In this document: piece after piece, positions 33,701-46,200 of the stretch | How positions within the stretch are numbered: position 1 is the first letter of the stretch | How the letters are laid out: every line of letters begins with the position of its first letter | DNA from: Tetragonia tetragonoides | Taxonomy: Eukaryota > Streptophyta > Magnoliopsida > Caryophyllales > Aizoaceae | Direction of reading: 5' to 3' | Length of the DNA: 64,000 bases | Assembly (NCBI GenBank): GCA_038025085.1 | Contig: CM076153.1 | Coordinates: forward strand, 186,001-250,000 | Notes under the pieces: generated by a model | What the model saw: only the letters and a program-made list of their open reading frames with translations | Database searches by the model: none | What the model was told of the DNA's origin: nothing | Made by a program: the position numbers and the translations under genes

Positions 33701-36700
33701 GGACACTAGTGTAATAGCCAAAATACCAAAAGCTTGGTTCATATTAGTGTTCATGGATCCAGATGTCCTTACCGGGCCACCGAGGGTCTACTAGGGTGAT
33801 GATAGACCCGCCGGAAAAGTTTTGGCAAATATGACACCCGAGCCCCGGAAAGCCGAAAACGAAGGCTATAATTCACGTTTTTAGGCGTTCGGGATGCCTC
33901 GAAATCATGGTCGAGATTTTCACACCACATCGCACGGAACAACACGAGGGGACATACGACACCACATGGGGTCGCTTATTCGGTCCAGGATAGCCTTGGA
34001 AAGGCGTTTTTCGAGAAAATGGTGTGAAAACCGAAACACTATAGGCATGGCTGATATCGAAGTTAGAGGATCCAGATGTCCTATCCTGAGAATCGAGGGT
34101 ACTCAAGGGTCATGATAGACCCCTCGGAGAAGTTTGGGAAAATATGACATCTGGGCCCCGAGAAGCCGAAATCAAAATCTATAATCCGCATTATTTGGGC
34201 TTCCAAAAGGCCCAAAAACGAAGGTGGATTTTTCATAACACATCGCTCAGAACAATCATACAGTACTTGAGAAGCCCTCGGAGTCATTTATCCGGCCCTC
34301 GATAGGCTTTGAATGACCTTTTACGGGACACTTGTGTAAGACCCAAAATACCAAAGCCATTGGTAATATCGAAGTTCGGGGATCCGGATGTCCCACCCGA
34401 GGCACCGAGGGTAATCTAAGGTCAAGATAGACCCCCTCGAGAAGTTAAGGCAACAATGACAGTCGAGCCTCGGGAAGCCGAAAATGAAGGCAATAATCCA
34501 CTGTTTTGGGCTTTTGGGAGGCCCCGAAACGAAAGTTGATATTTTTAAACCACATCGCACAGAACACCTCTAGTGGACATGGGAGTCCATCGGGGTCGAT
34601 GATCCGGTCCCTGATAAGCTTGGAAAGGCGTTTTACGAGACACTGGTGTAAGAGCCGGAACACCAAAGGCATGGGTGATATCAAAGTTCTAGTATCCAAA
34701 TGTTCCTCTCGAGGCACCGAGGGCCCTCTAGGGTCACTATAGACCCCTGGAGAAGTTTGGGTAAATATGGCACCTGGGCTCCGGAAAGCCGAAACGACAC
34801 ATTTATTGGGCTTCTGGGAGGCCCCGAAACGAAGGTGGATATTTTCACACCACGTCGCATGGAACACCGGTAGGGGACATGGGAGACCCTCAGGGTCACT
34901 TATCCGGACCCTGATAGGCTTTGATATGTGTTTCAAGGGACAACGATGTGAGTGCCGAAACACCATAGAATGAGTGATATGCTAGTACGGGGATCTGGAT
35001 GTCCCTCCAGGGGATCCGAGGGTTCTTAAGCGTCATGATAGACCCCACGGAGAAGTTTGGGAAAATATGACACCCGGGAAGCCAAAAACGAAGGCTAAAA
35101 TCCACGTTATTTGGGGTTCCAGGAGGCCCAGAACGAAGGTGGAGTTTTTCACACCACATCGCTCAAAACATTCATACATGACTAGAGAGGCCATCAGAGT
35201 CACTTCCGGTGCTCGATAGGCTTGGAATGACCTTTTAAGGGACACTTGTGTAAGACCCAAAATACCAAAGCCATGGCTGATATCGAAGTTCGGGGATCCG
35301 GATGTTCCACCAGGGGCACCGAGGGTAATCTAGGGTCAAAATAGACCCCCTGGAGAAGTTTGGGCAAAAATAACACCCGGGTCTCGGAAAGCCGACAATG
35401 AAGGCTATAATCCACATTTTTTTGGGCTTCTAGGAGGCTCCGAAAAGAAAGTGGATATTTTGACACCACATCGCATGGAACACCTTTATGGGACATGGGA
35501 GTCCATCGGGGTCGCCGATCCGGTCCCTGATAGGCTTGGAAAGTCGTTTTACGAGACACTGGTGTAAGAGCCGGAACAACAAAGGCATGGGTGATATCAA
35601 AGATCGGGGAACCAAATGTTCCTCCCGGGGCACCGAGGGTCCTCTTGGGTCATTGTAGACCCCACGGAGAAGTTTGGGCAAATATGACACCTGGGTTCTG
35701 GAAAGCCGAAAGCGAAGGCTATAATTCACCTTTTTTGGGCTTTCGGGAGGCCACGAAACGAAGGTGGATATTTTCACACCACGTCGCACGTAACACAAGT
35801 AGGGGACATGGGCAGCCCTCAGGGTTGCTTATCCGAACACTGATAGGCTTTGATATGCGTTTTACGGGACAATGGTGTGAGATCCAAAAAACCATAGAAT
35901 GGGTGATATTGAAGTATGGGGATCTAGATGTCCCTCCCGGGGAACCGTTGGTACTTAAGGGTCATGATAGACCCCCCGGAGAAGTTTGGGAAAATTTGAC
36001 ACCCAGGCCCCCGAAAGCCGAACACGAAGGCTATTAGTGTAATAGCCAAAATACCAAAAGCTTGGTTGATATCTGTATTCGTGGATCCAGATGTCCTTCC
36101 CGGGCCATTGAGAGTCTACTAGGGTGATGATAGACCCGCCAAAAAAGTTTTGGCAAATATGACACCCGAGCCCCGGAATGCTGGAAACGAAGGCTATAAT
36201 CCACTATTTTGGGCTTCTGGGAGGCCCCGAAATCATGGTCGAGATTTTCACACCCCATCGCACAAAACATTACTAGGGGACATGGGAGGCCCTTGGGGTC
36301 GCTTATTCGGTCCAGGATACCCTTGGAAAGGCGTTTTTGGGATAATGGTGTAAAAACCGAAACACCAAAGACATTGGTGATATTGAAGTTAGAGGATCCG
36401 GTAGTCCCACTCGGGGAAGCGAGGGTACTCAATGGTCAAGATAGACCCACCGGAGAAGTTTGGGAAAATATGACAACTGGGAAGCCGAAATCAAAGGCTA
36501 TAATCCGCGTTATTGTGGCTTCAAGGAGGCCCAAAAACGAAGGTGGATTTTTCCACACCACATCGCACAGAACAACCATACAGGACTTGAGAGGCCCTCG
36601 GAGTCACTTATCTGGTCCTCGATAGGCTTCGAATGACCTTTTACGTGACACTTGTGTAAGACCCAAAATACCAAAGCCATGACTAATATCGAAGTTCGGG

Positions 36701-36716
36701 GATCTAGATGTCTCAT
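27783..36716. repeat. Satellite array, left part (about 310-bp monomers, A-E order)
   Basis: About 29 head-to-tail monomers of roughly 305-315 bp. Each has the blocks GTGATATCGAAGTT(C/A)G, GGATCC.GATGT, GGAGAAGTTTGGG, GAAGGCTATAATCCACG, TTGGGCTTC.GGGAGGCC, GTGGATATTTTCACACCACA and ATAGGCTT. Five types differ at a tag after the ACTNGTGTNA block: A (AATAGCCAAAATACC), B (GTGAAAACCGAAACACC), C (GTAAGACCCAAAATACC), D (GTAAGAGCCGGAACACC) and E (GAGCCGAAACACCATAGAATGGG). Tags occur in order A-B-C-D-E near 27787, 28098, 28408, 28722, 29033, and again from 29351, 30899, 32457 (C missing), 33713 and 36040. No gene; long reading frames inside are chance products of GC-rich repeated sequence. Confidence 0.95.
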
Positions 36717-37410
36717 TGATGCGTAAACTAGCTCGTTAAAATCTCTCACTTATATTGAGTCTCTCAAGAACAAAACTTGCGAAATTAAAAGGGATAAATT
36801 GGACCTCACCACAAATGAATCCTAAAGGTAAAACCACCAGATTTAATTGATAAAGGGGCCACTCAAACTCACCACTCAAGTTATAAAGGCAAAGCCACCA
36901 AACAAGAGATAAAGGGTTTAAGATTTCAGAAATAGAGGCACCACTCTATCAGTTTTTCTCATTCACATCATCTCCTTTCTTACAAGGATAAGGATACTAT
37001 TTATAAGCTGAAAACCCTAGAGAATCGTTCTAGAAACAAGCTAAGGTGGCACAATGAGATAAGGCTCTCAAAAGGAGCCGTTTTTGTGGTCCTGGCGCCA
37101 GCTCACAGGTGTACTCGGATAGTACAATTTGGAGCGCCTCACTTGTACGAATCCACTAGTGGGCGTTGTTGTACCTTTTATCTTCATTTGCTGCTGCCTT
37201 GCTGCCCACTCTATGCTATTTTCAAGCTATTTTTATCAACATACTAAGCCAAGGAACAAGCTCCTTCTGTACGGCCTAATTAGTAAGCATATTTAACAAA
37301 ACAAAATGCAGAACTTAGAGCTACGCCTAAGCATTATTACAAGCGTAATTAAGGACTAATTAAGCAAATTAATTAAGGTATAACCCTTAGAACAACTAGG
37401 ATTATCCTCA
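36717..37410 (-). repeat. 3' LTR of the gag-only element
   Basis: Direct repeat of 39484-40176 with scattered substitutions and 1-bp indels. On the + strand it begins TGATGCG and ends ATCCTCA. Confidence 0.85.
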
Positions 37411-37959
37411 GATCCATACCCCGATAGATTTCATGACATCACTTAAAGCTTGCTGAATTTTTGCTTCAAAGATCAAAGATGGGTTTGAGCCAATTCCCAC
37501 CTTAGCAAAGTGCGTGAACTCTTTCCATTTAGATTTGTTCCCTTGAGTTACACCCTCAAAGAAATATAGATTCAGCATTTTGATAGTTTCGGAACGGGTA
37601 GAAGATAGCCGCCGCAAAACGCTCTCAAGCATGGGGTCGTGGAATGTCTCTTTTAGGACATACATGATGCTCTCTTCTCCTTGTTTGTAACTGCGCTGCA
37701 AGTTGCTATTTACAGCAAAACACATGTTGTTTACAGCTGACAAGTTGCTGTTTATAGGAGAACATAAATTGTTAACAGCATAAAAGTTGTTGTTTACAGC
37801 AGAAAATTTGTTGTTTACTGCAGAAAAGTTGTTGTTTATAGGAGAACATAAGCTTCTTTTTGAACAGAATGTTGGGAGCTTCTCGTCTTCCGTTTCAGCA
37901 GTAGAAAAAGATATTGTAACAGCTAGGGGAGCTGCTGGAATTTCAATAGGCAGCAGCAC
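37408..37959 (-). CDS. Retrotransposon frame downstream of gag, with N/F-rich repeats
   Basis: A 183-residue open frame begins 14 nt after the gag stop in another frame and runs to the LTR border. It carries about six degenerate seven-residue repeats of the type FSAVNNN (for example NNFSAVNNKFSAVNNN) and then a charged segment ending KSIGVWI. I do not recognise a domain. It may be the displaced C-terminal part of the gag polyprotein, separated by a frameshift or read by frameshifting. Confidence 0.4.
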   Translation of the reverse strand: MLLPIEIPAAPLAVTISFSTAETEDEKLPTFCSKRSLCSPINNNFSAVNNKFSAVNNNFYAVNNLCSPINSNLSAVNNMCFAVNSNLQRSYKQGEESIMYVLKETFHDPMLESVLRRLSSTRSETIKMLNLYFFEGVTQGNKSKWKEFTHFAKVGIGSNPSLIFEAKIQQALSDVMKSIGVWI

Positions 37960-37973
37960 AACACATTTATCCT

Positions 37974-38723
37974 TTAAAAGGCTACACTCAGTTGCTTCTT
38001 GTTCGGCAATGGGGCCTGCAACTTTACCGTCTTCATTTGCAATGGAGCTGTCACGGACTCGAGTTCATGTTCTGAAAATTCAGATTGCATAGCATTCTTG
38101 TTAGGACAAGCGGCATGAAAGTGACCAAGATCACGACAATGGAAACATCTTTGCTTTCTCATTTTTGAACTTGCACGGTCATCTTGAGGCACAGCAGATT
38201 CTATCTCGGTAACCTCTTGCCATTCTTGAAAACTCACTGTCCTCTTGTTAGAACATTCCGTATACACATGTCCCCAACCGCAACATTTCAAACATCTATT
38301 CAACGACCTCTTTACTGGAATCCCGTCTCCATGGAAAGGACTTAAATAAAGATCGCTAAAGGCACTTTCAATGGTTTTAGTTTCAGCTGGTTTTTGATCA
38401 ATACTAAATGGAGAGAAAGGCATATGTGAAGTAAAATCGGGTAAGAATTCCCTTTTGAGCTCTCTCCGCAACTTACTCCAACTTCTGATTTTGTCTTTCC
38501 TCATCCGTTTTCTTTGAGCCTTCAACTTCTCCCACCAATCTAAAGCATAACCTCCAAAGGTAGAGGCCACTACTTTGACCTTTTCAAAGTCCGAGTAGTC
38601 AAGGAGATCAAACCATTTGTCCATGGATTCAAGCCACTCTAGAAACGTACTAGACCTTCCATCAAAGTTAGGAAAATCAAATGTATACCCTTTCGGATTA
38701 AGCTTGGAACCGTAGGAGGTCAT
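37974..38723 (-). CDS. Gypsy-type Gag with two zinc knuckles
   Basis: 249 residues from MTSYGSKLNPKGYTFDFPNF. The N-terminal half has the retrotransposon Gag pattern: FDGRSSTFLEWLESMDKWF, then VVASTFGGYALDWWEKL and WSKLRRELKREFLPDF. It is followed by two CCHC zinc knuckles, CLKCCGWGHVYTEC and CFHCRDLGHFHAAC, both with C-x2-C-x4-H-x4-C spacing. Gag forms the particle and binds element RNA. No Pol domains follow, so the element depends on a partner for replication. It is transcribed from the LTR at 39484-40176. Confidence 0.85.
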   Translation of the reverse strand: MTSYGSKLNPKGYTFDFPNFDGRSSTFLEWLESMDKWFDLLDYSDFEKVKVVASTFGGYALDWWEKLKAQRKRMRKDKIRSWSKLRRELKREFLPDFTSHMPFSPFSIDQKPAETKTIESAFSDLYLSPFHGDGIPVKRSLNRCLKCCGWGHVYTECSNKRTVSFQEWQEVTEIESAVPQDDRASSKMRKQRCFHCRDLGHFHAACPNKNAMQSEFSEHELESVTAPLQMKTVKLQAPLPNKKQLSVAF

Positions 38724-39483
38724 TCTTGTGGTGCTTGGTTTCCTTTGTAGCTAGGAATTGTGTTTGGGCTAAATGGGCTCTTTGTGGATTGATTTTTTTT
38801 GTTTAAAATGGGCAGAGGAGAACACCAACAACTTAGAATACTTGACAACGCACAACGATATAGCAAGTTTGAACCAATCCTTCACAATCCCACCAGCTCA
38901 CAGCCACCCATACAACTCCAGCATCAATACACAAGTGAAGAAAATCAGTAGCTCAAATGCAGCAAATACCAAAACAAAGAACAAAACCCACTAAAATAAA
39001 TATACCACAACTTCAGCGCAAATCAGGTTTACTCACGATTTCACACAACAAACAACCCAATCCGAAATTCTCAACCAATAACCCAGTAATCACAAACTCA
39101 GTGCAACCAAGTATTCAGCAAACCCAACAACAAACAACTAGCTTCAGCTCAAAAGCATATAAAACAAAGCCAAATAACATGAATTATCTCACGACTTTCT
39201 AAGACAAAATCAAAATTCCACCAAGAGAGTTTTGTAGATCTATGTCTTAGGAATCCAAAGAACTAAGAAAGTCACAAACTTTACCTCTAGAACTTCAGAT
39301 ATAAAAGAAATCTCAATACTGCTCCAGTCGCTCATCCAGCGAGAGCGATAAAATATAATGCGCTATTTGAAGGTCCAAAACTCCTCCTTTCCACTTGAAA
39401 CCACCACGAGAAGAAAGATAACAGACCAAATAACAAGAATCCCAGAAGAAACGAGCTTAATAACCAAAGCTCTGATACCACTT

Positions 39484-40176
39484 TGATACGTAAACTAGCT
39501 CGTTAAAATCTCTCACTTATATTGAGTCTCTCAAGAACAAAACTTGCGAAATTAAAAGGGAAAATTGGACCTCACCACAAATGAATCCTAAAGGTAAAAC
39601 CACCAGATTCAATTGATAAAGGGGCCACTCAAACTCACCACTCAAGTTATAAAGGCAAAGCCACCAAACAAGAGATAAAGGGTTTAAGATTTCAGAAATA
39701 GAGGCAACACTCTATCAGTTTTTCTCATTCACATCATCTCCTTTCTTACAAGGATAAGGATACTATTTATAAGCTGAAAATCTTAGAGGATCGTTCTAGA
39801 AACAAGCAAAGGTGGCACAATGAGATAAGGCTCTCAAAAAGAGTCGTTTTTGTGGTCATGGCGCCAGCTCACAAGTGTACTCGGATAGTACAATTTGGAG
39901 CGCCTCCTTTGTACGAATCCACTAGTGGGTGCTGTTGTACCTTTTATCTTCATTTGTTGTTGCCTTGCTGCCCACTCTATGCTATTTTCAAGCTATTTTT
40001 ATCAACATACTAAGCCAAGGAACAAACTCCTTTTGTACGGCCTAAGTAGTACGCATATTTAACAAAACAAAATGCAGAACTTAGAGCTACGCCTAAGCAT
40101 TATTACAAGCGTAATTAAGGACTAATTAAGTAAAGTAATTAAGGTATAACCCTTAGAACAACTAGGATTATCCTTA
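39484..40176 (-). repeat. 5' LTR of the gag-only element
   Basis: Direct repeat of 36717-37410. On the minus strand it ends TACGTATCA, just before the AAG-TGGTATCAGAGC primer-binding site. Confidence 0.85.
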
Positions 40177-40261
40177 AAAGCGTCCATGTAGCCAATGGTA
40201 CCAATGCTAGCAAGAAGTTGACTAGTGGCCATGGTATCTTCTTTTTGAGCTGCATGCTCCC
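40177..40261 (-). other. Foreign 85-bp segment between the 5' LTR and the satellite
   Basis: This stretch belongs neither to the LTR repeat (it diverges after ATCCTTA) nor to the satellite, which resumes at about 40262. On the minus strand it is open and reads MREHAAQKEDTMATSQLLAS, then IGTIGYMDAF, continuing into the LTR. I do not recognise the sequence. Confidence 0.5.
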
Positions 40262-43200
40262 GCATCACCCATCCGGGGCACCGAGGGTAATCTAGGGTCA
40301 AGATAGACCCCCTGGAGAAGTTTGGGCAAAAATGACACTTGGGCCTCGGGACGCCGAAAATGAAGGCTATAATTCCCGTTTTTTGGGCTTCAGGTAGGCC
40401 CGAAACAAAAGTGGATATTTTGACACCACATCGCACGGAATACCCCAAGGGGACATGGGAGTTCATCGGGGTCGTCGATCCGTTCCCTAATAGGCTTGGA
40501 AAGGCGTTTTACAAGACACTAGTGTAAGAGCCGGAACACCAAAGGCATAGGTGATATCGAATTTCGGGAATCCAAATATTACTCCTAGGGCACCAAGGGT
40601 CCTCTAGGGTCATTATGGACCCCCCGGAGAAGTTTGGGCAAATATGGCACCCGGGCGCCGAAAAGCCGAACACTAAGGCTATAATTCACGTTTTTTGGGC
40701 TTGCGGGAGGCCCCGAAACGAAGGTGGATATTTTCACACCACGTCGCACGGAAAACCAGTAGGGACATGGAAGGCACTCGGGGTCGCTTATCCGGACCCT
40801 GATAGGCTTTGATATGCGTTTTATGGGACAATGAAGTGAGAGCCAAAACACGATAGAATGGGTGATATTAAAGCACGAGGATCTGGATGTCCCTCCCGGG
40901 GAACCGATGGTACTTAAGGGTCATGATAGATCCCCCGGAGAAGTTTGGGAAAATATGACACCCGGGCTCCGAAAAGTAGAAAACAAAGGTTATAATCCAC
41001 GTTATTTGGGCTTCCGGGAGGCCACGAAACGAAGGTGGATATTTTCACACCACATAGCACGGAACAATCCTTGGGGACATGGGAGACCCTCGAAACCTCT
41101 TATCCGGCCTGATCCTTGATTGGGTTGAAAGGGCGATTTACGGGACACTAGTGTAATAGCCAAAATACCAAAAGCTTTGTTGATATCAGTGTTCGTGGAT
41201 CCAGGTGTCCTTCCCGGGCCACCGAGGGTTTTTCTCTAGGGTGATGATAGACCCCCCGGGGAATTTTGGGCAAATATCACACGCGAGCCCCGGAAAGCCG
41301 AAAACGAAGGCTAAATATTCCACGTTTTTGGGCTTCCGGGATGCCCCGAAATCATGGTTGGGATTTTCACACCGCATCGCACTGAACACCACTAGAGAAC
41401 ATATGAGGCCCTTGGGGTCGCTTATCCGGTCCAGGATAGCCTTCGAAAGGCTTTTTTCGAGACAATGGTGTGAAAACCGAAACACCATAAGCATGGGTGA
41501 TATCGAAGTTAGAGGATCCGGACGTCCTACCCGGAGAACCGAGGGTACTCAAGGGTCATGATACATCCCCTAGAGAAGTTTGGGAAAATATGACAACTAG
41601 GCCTCGGGAAGTTGAAATCAAAGGCTATAATCTGCATTTTTTGGGCTTCCAAAAGGCCCAAAAACGAAGGTGAATTTTATCATACCACATCGCTCAGAAC
41701 AATCATACAGAACTTGAGAAGCCCTTGGAGTCATTTATCCGATCCTCGATAAGCTTGGAATGACCTTTTACGGGACACTTGTGTAAGACCCAAAATACCA
41801 AAGTATTGATGATATCGAAGTTCGGGCATCCGGATGTCCCACCCGAGGCACCAGGGTAATCTAGGGTCAAGATAGACCCCCTGGATAAGTTTCGGCAAAC
41901 ATGACAGTCGGGCCTCGGGAAGCCGAAAATGAAGGCAATAATCCACTTTTTTGGGCTTTTGGGAGGCCCCGAAACGAAAGTTGATATTTTGACACCACAT
42001 CGCACAGAACACCTCTAGTGGACATGAGAGTCCATCGGGGTCGATGATCCGATCCTTCATAAGTTTGGAAAGGCGTTTTACGAGACACTGGTGTAAGAGC
42101 CAGAACACCAAAGGCAGGGGTGATATCAAAGTTCGGGGATCCAAATGTTCCTCTCGGGGCACCGAGGGCCCTCTAGGGTCACTGTATACCCCCGGAGAAG
42201 TTTGGGCAAATATGGCACCTGGGCTCCGGAAAGCCGAAAACGACACGTTTATTGGGCTTCTAAGAGGCCCCAAAACGAACGTGGATATTTTCGCACCACG
42301 TCGGACGTAACACCAGTAGGGGACATGGGAGGCCCTCAAAGTCGCTTATCCGGACCCTGATAGGCTTTGATATCTGCTTTAAGGGATAATAGTGTGAGTG
42401 CCGAAACACCATAGAATGAGTGATATCGAAGTACGGGGATCTGGATGTCCCTCCAGGGGATCCGAGGGTACTTAAGCGTCATGATAGACCCCACGGAGAA
42501 GTTTGGGAAAATATGACACCCGGGAAGTCGAAAACGAAGGCTATAATCCACGTTATTTGGGCTTCCAGGAGGCCTAGAACGAAGGTGGATTTTTTCACAC
42601 CACATGGCACACAACATTCATACATGACTAGAGAGGCCTCGGAGTCACTTCCGGTCCTCCATAGGCTTGGAATGACCTTTTACGGGACACTTGTGTATGA
42701 CCCAAAATACCAAAGCCATGGCTGAAATCGAAATTCGAGGATCAGGATGTTCCACCCGGGGCAACGAGAGTAATCTAGGGTCAAAATAGACCCCCTGGAG
42801 AAGTTTGGGCAAAAATAACACCCGGGTCTCCCGAAGCCGATAATGAAGGTAATCCACAATTTTTGGGCTTCTGGGAGGCTCCGAAACGGAAGTGGATATT
42901 TTGACACCACATCGCACGAAACATCCCTAAGGGACATGGGAGTCCATCGGGGTTGCCGATCCGGTCCCTGATTGGCTTGGAAAGTCGTTTTACGAGACAC
43001 TGGTGTAAGATCCGGAACAACAAAGGCATGGATGATATCAAAGATCGGGGGACCAAATGTTCCTCCTGGGGCACCAAGGGTCCTCTTGGTTCATTATAGA
43101 CCACACGGAGAAGTTTGGGCAAATATGGCACCTGGGCTCTGGAAAGCCGAAAGCAAGGCTATAATTCACGTTTTTCGAGCTTCCGGAAGGCCACGAAACG

Positions 43201-46200
43201 AAGGTGGATATTTTCACACCACGTCGCACGTAACACCAGTAGGGGACATGGGCGGCCCTCGTGGTCGCTTATCCGAACCCTGATAGGCTTTGATATGCGT
43301 TTACGGGACAATGGTGTGAGATCAGAAAAACAATAGAATGGGTGATATCAAAGTATGGGGATCTAGATGTCCCTCCCAGGGAACCGAGGGTTCTTAAGGG
43401 TCATGATAGACCCCCCGGAGAAGTTTGGGAAAATTTGACACCCAGACCCCGGGAAGCCGAAAACGAAGGTTGTAATCCACGTTATTTGGGCTTCAGGTAC
43501 GCCACGAAACAAATGTGGATATTTTCACACCGTGTGGCACAGAACAATCATAGGGTACATGGGAGGCCCTCGAAGCCTCTTATCCTGTCTGATCCCTGAT
43601 TGGCTTGAAAGGGCATTTTACGGGACACTAGTGTATTAGCCAAAATACCAAAAGCTTGGTTGATATCAGTGTTCGTGGATCCAGATGTCCTTTCTGGGCC
43701 ACTGAGGGTCTACTAGGTTGATGATAGACCCGCCGAAAAAGTTTTGGCAAATATGACACCCAAGCCCCGGAAAGCCGAAAACGAAGGCTATAATCCACTA
43801 TTTTGGGCTTTTGGGAGGCCCCGAAATCATGGTCGAGATTTTCACACCCCATCGCACGGAACACTACTAGGGGACATGGGAGGCCCTTGGGGTCGCTTAT
43901 CCGGTCTCGGATACCCTTGGAAATGCGTTTTTCAGAACAATGGTGTGAAAACCGAAACACCATAGACATGGGTGATATTGAAGTTAGAGGATCCGGATGT
44001 CCTACCCGGGGAACCGAGGGTACTCAAGGGTCATGATAGACCCACCGGAGAAGTTTGGGAAAAAATGACAAATGGGCCCCGGGAAGCCGAAATCAAAGGC
44101 TATAATCCGCGTTATTTGGGCTTCCAGGAGGCCCAGAAACGAAGGTAGGTTTTTCTACACCACATCGCATAGAACAACCATACAGGACTTGAGAGGCCCT
44201 CGGAGTCACTTATCCGGTCCTAGACAGGCTTCGAATGACCTTTTACGTGACACTTGTGTAACACCCAAAGTACCAAAGTCATGACTAATAACGAAGTTCG
44301 GGGATCCAGATGTCTCACCCGGGGAATCGAAGGTAATCTAGGGTTAAGATAGACCCCCTGGAGAAGTTTGGGCAAAAATGACAGCCAGGCCTCGGGACGC
44401 CGTAAATGAAGGCTATAATCCACGTTTTTTGGGCTTCTGGGAGGCCCCGAAATGAAAGTGGATATTTTGACATCACATCGCACGGAACACCCCAAGGGGA
44501 CATGGGATTTCATCGGGGTCGTCGATCCGGTCCCTAATAGGCTTGAAAAGGCGTTTACGAGACACTAGTGTAAGAGCCGGAACACCAAAGGCATGGGTGA
44601 TATCGAAGTTCGGGGATCCAAATGTTCCTCCCAAGGCACCAAGGGTCCTCTAGGGTCATTATAGACCCCCCGGAGAAGTTTGGGTAAATATGGCACCCGG
44701 GCTGCGGAATGCCGAAAACGAAGGCTATAATTCACGTTTTTTGGGCTTCCAGGAGGCCCCGAAACGAAGGTGGATATTTTCACACCAGGTCGCACGAAAC
44801 ACCAGTAGGGAACATGGGGGGCACTCGGGGTCGCTTATCCGAACCCTGATAGGCTTTGATATACGTTTTATGGGACAATGGTGTGAGAGCCGAAACACCA
44901 TAAAATGGGTGATATCGTAGTACGGGGATCTGGATGTCCCTCCCGAGGAACCGATGGTACTTAAGGGTCATGATAGACCTCCCGGAGAAGTTTGGGAAAA
45001 TATGACACCCGAACCCCGAAAAGTAGGAAACGAAGGCTATAATCCACGTTATTTGGGCTTCCGGGAGGCCACAAAACGAAGGTGCATATTTTCACACCAC
45101 ATAGCACGGAACAATCCTAGAGTACATGGGAGACCTTCGAAGCTTTGTTGGCTTGAAAGGGCGTTTTACGGGACACTAGTGTAATAGCCAAAATACCAAA
45201 AGCTTTGTTGATATCAGTGTTCGTGGATCCAAATGTCCTTCCCGGGCCACCGAGGGTCCTCTAGGGTGATGATAGACCCCCCGGAGAAGTTTTGGCAAAT
45301 ATGACACGCGAGCTCCGGAAAGCCGAAAAGGAAGGCTATATATTCCACGTTTTTGGGCTTCCAGGATGCCTCGAAAACATGGTAGAGATTTTCACACCAC
45401 ATCGCACGGAACACGACTAGGGGACATACGAGGCCCTTGGGGTCGCTTATCCGGTTGAGGATAGCCTTGGAAAGGCGTCTTTTGTGACAATGGTGTGAAA
45501 ACCGAAACACCATAGTCATGGGTGATATCGAAGTTAGAGGATCCGGATGTCCTACCTGGAGAACCGAGGGTACTCAAGGGTCATGATAGACCCCCCGGAG
45601 AAGTTTTGGAAAATATGACAACTGGGCCCCGGGAAGCCGAAATCAAAGGCTATAATCCGCATCATTTGGGCTTCCAAAAGGCCCAAAAACGAAGGTGGAT
45701 TTTATCGTACCACATCGCTCAGAACAATCATACAGTACATGAGAAGCCCTCGGAGTCATTTATACGGTCCTCGATAGGCTTGGAATGACCTTTTACGGGA
45801 CACTTGTGTAAGACCCAAAATACCAAAGTCATTGATGATATCCAAGTTCGGGGATCCGGATGTCCCACCCGAGGCACCGAGAGTAATCTAGGGTCAAGAT
45901 AAACCCCCTGGAGAAGTTTAGGAAACAATGACAGTCGGGCCTCGGGTAGCCGAAAATGAAGGTAATTATCCACTTTTTTGGGGTTTTGGAAGGACCCGAA
46001 ACGAAAGTTGATATTTTGACACCACAACGCACAGAACACCTCTAGTAGACATGGGAGTCCCTCGGGGTCGATGATCCGGTCCAAGATAAGCTTGGAAAGG
46101 CGTTTTACGAGACACTAGTGTAAGAGCCGTAAAACCAAAGGCATGGGTGATATCAAAGTTCGGGGATCCAAATGTTCCTCTCGGGGCACCGAGGGTTCTG

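Larger units (their letters stand above)
36717..40176 (-). mobile_element. Gag-only LTR retrotransposon inserted in the satellite
   Basis: Two nearly identical LTRs, 36717-37410 (3' LTR) and 39484-40176 (5' LTR), about 694 bp each, start TGAT(G/A)CGTAAACTAGCTCG on the + strand. Directly inside the 5' LTR the minus strand reads TGGTATCAGAGC (about 39476-39465), the primer-binding site for initiator-methionine tRNA. Between the LTRs there is a gag-type frame but no protease, reverse transcriptase or integrase. The element is therefore non-autonomous, like the TR-GAG class. High LTR identity points to a recent insertion. No clear 5-bp target duplication was found: the left flank is satellite, the right flank an 85-bp foreign piece. 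Confidence 0.85.

Noticed and set aside
27783..36716. CRISPR-like array of regularly spaced repeats
   Set aside because: The window is a plant nuclear genome, and whole monomers are repeated rather than short repeats separated by unique spacers.
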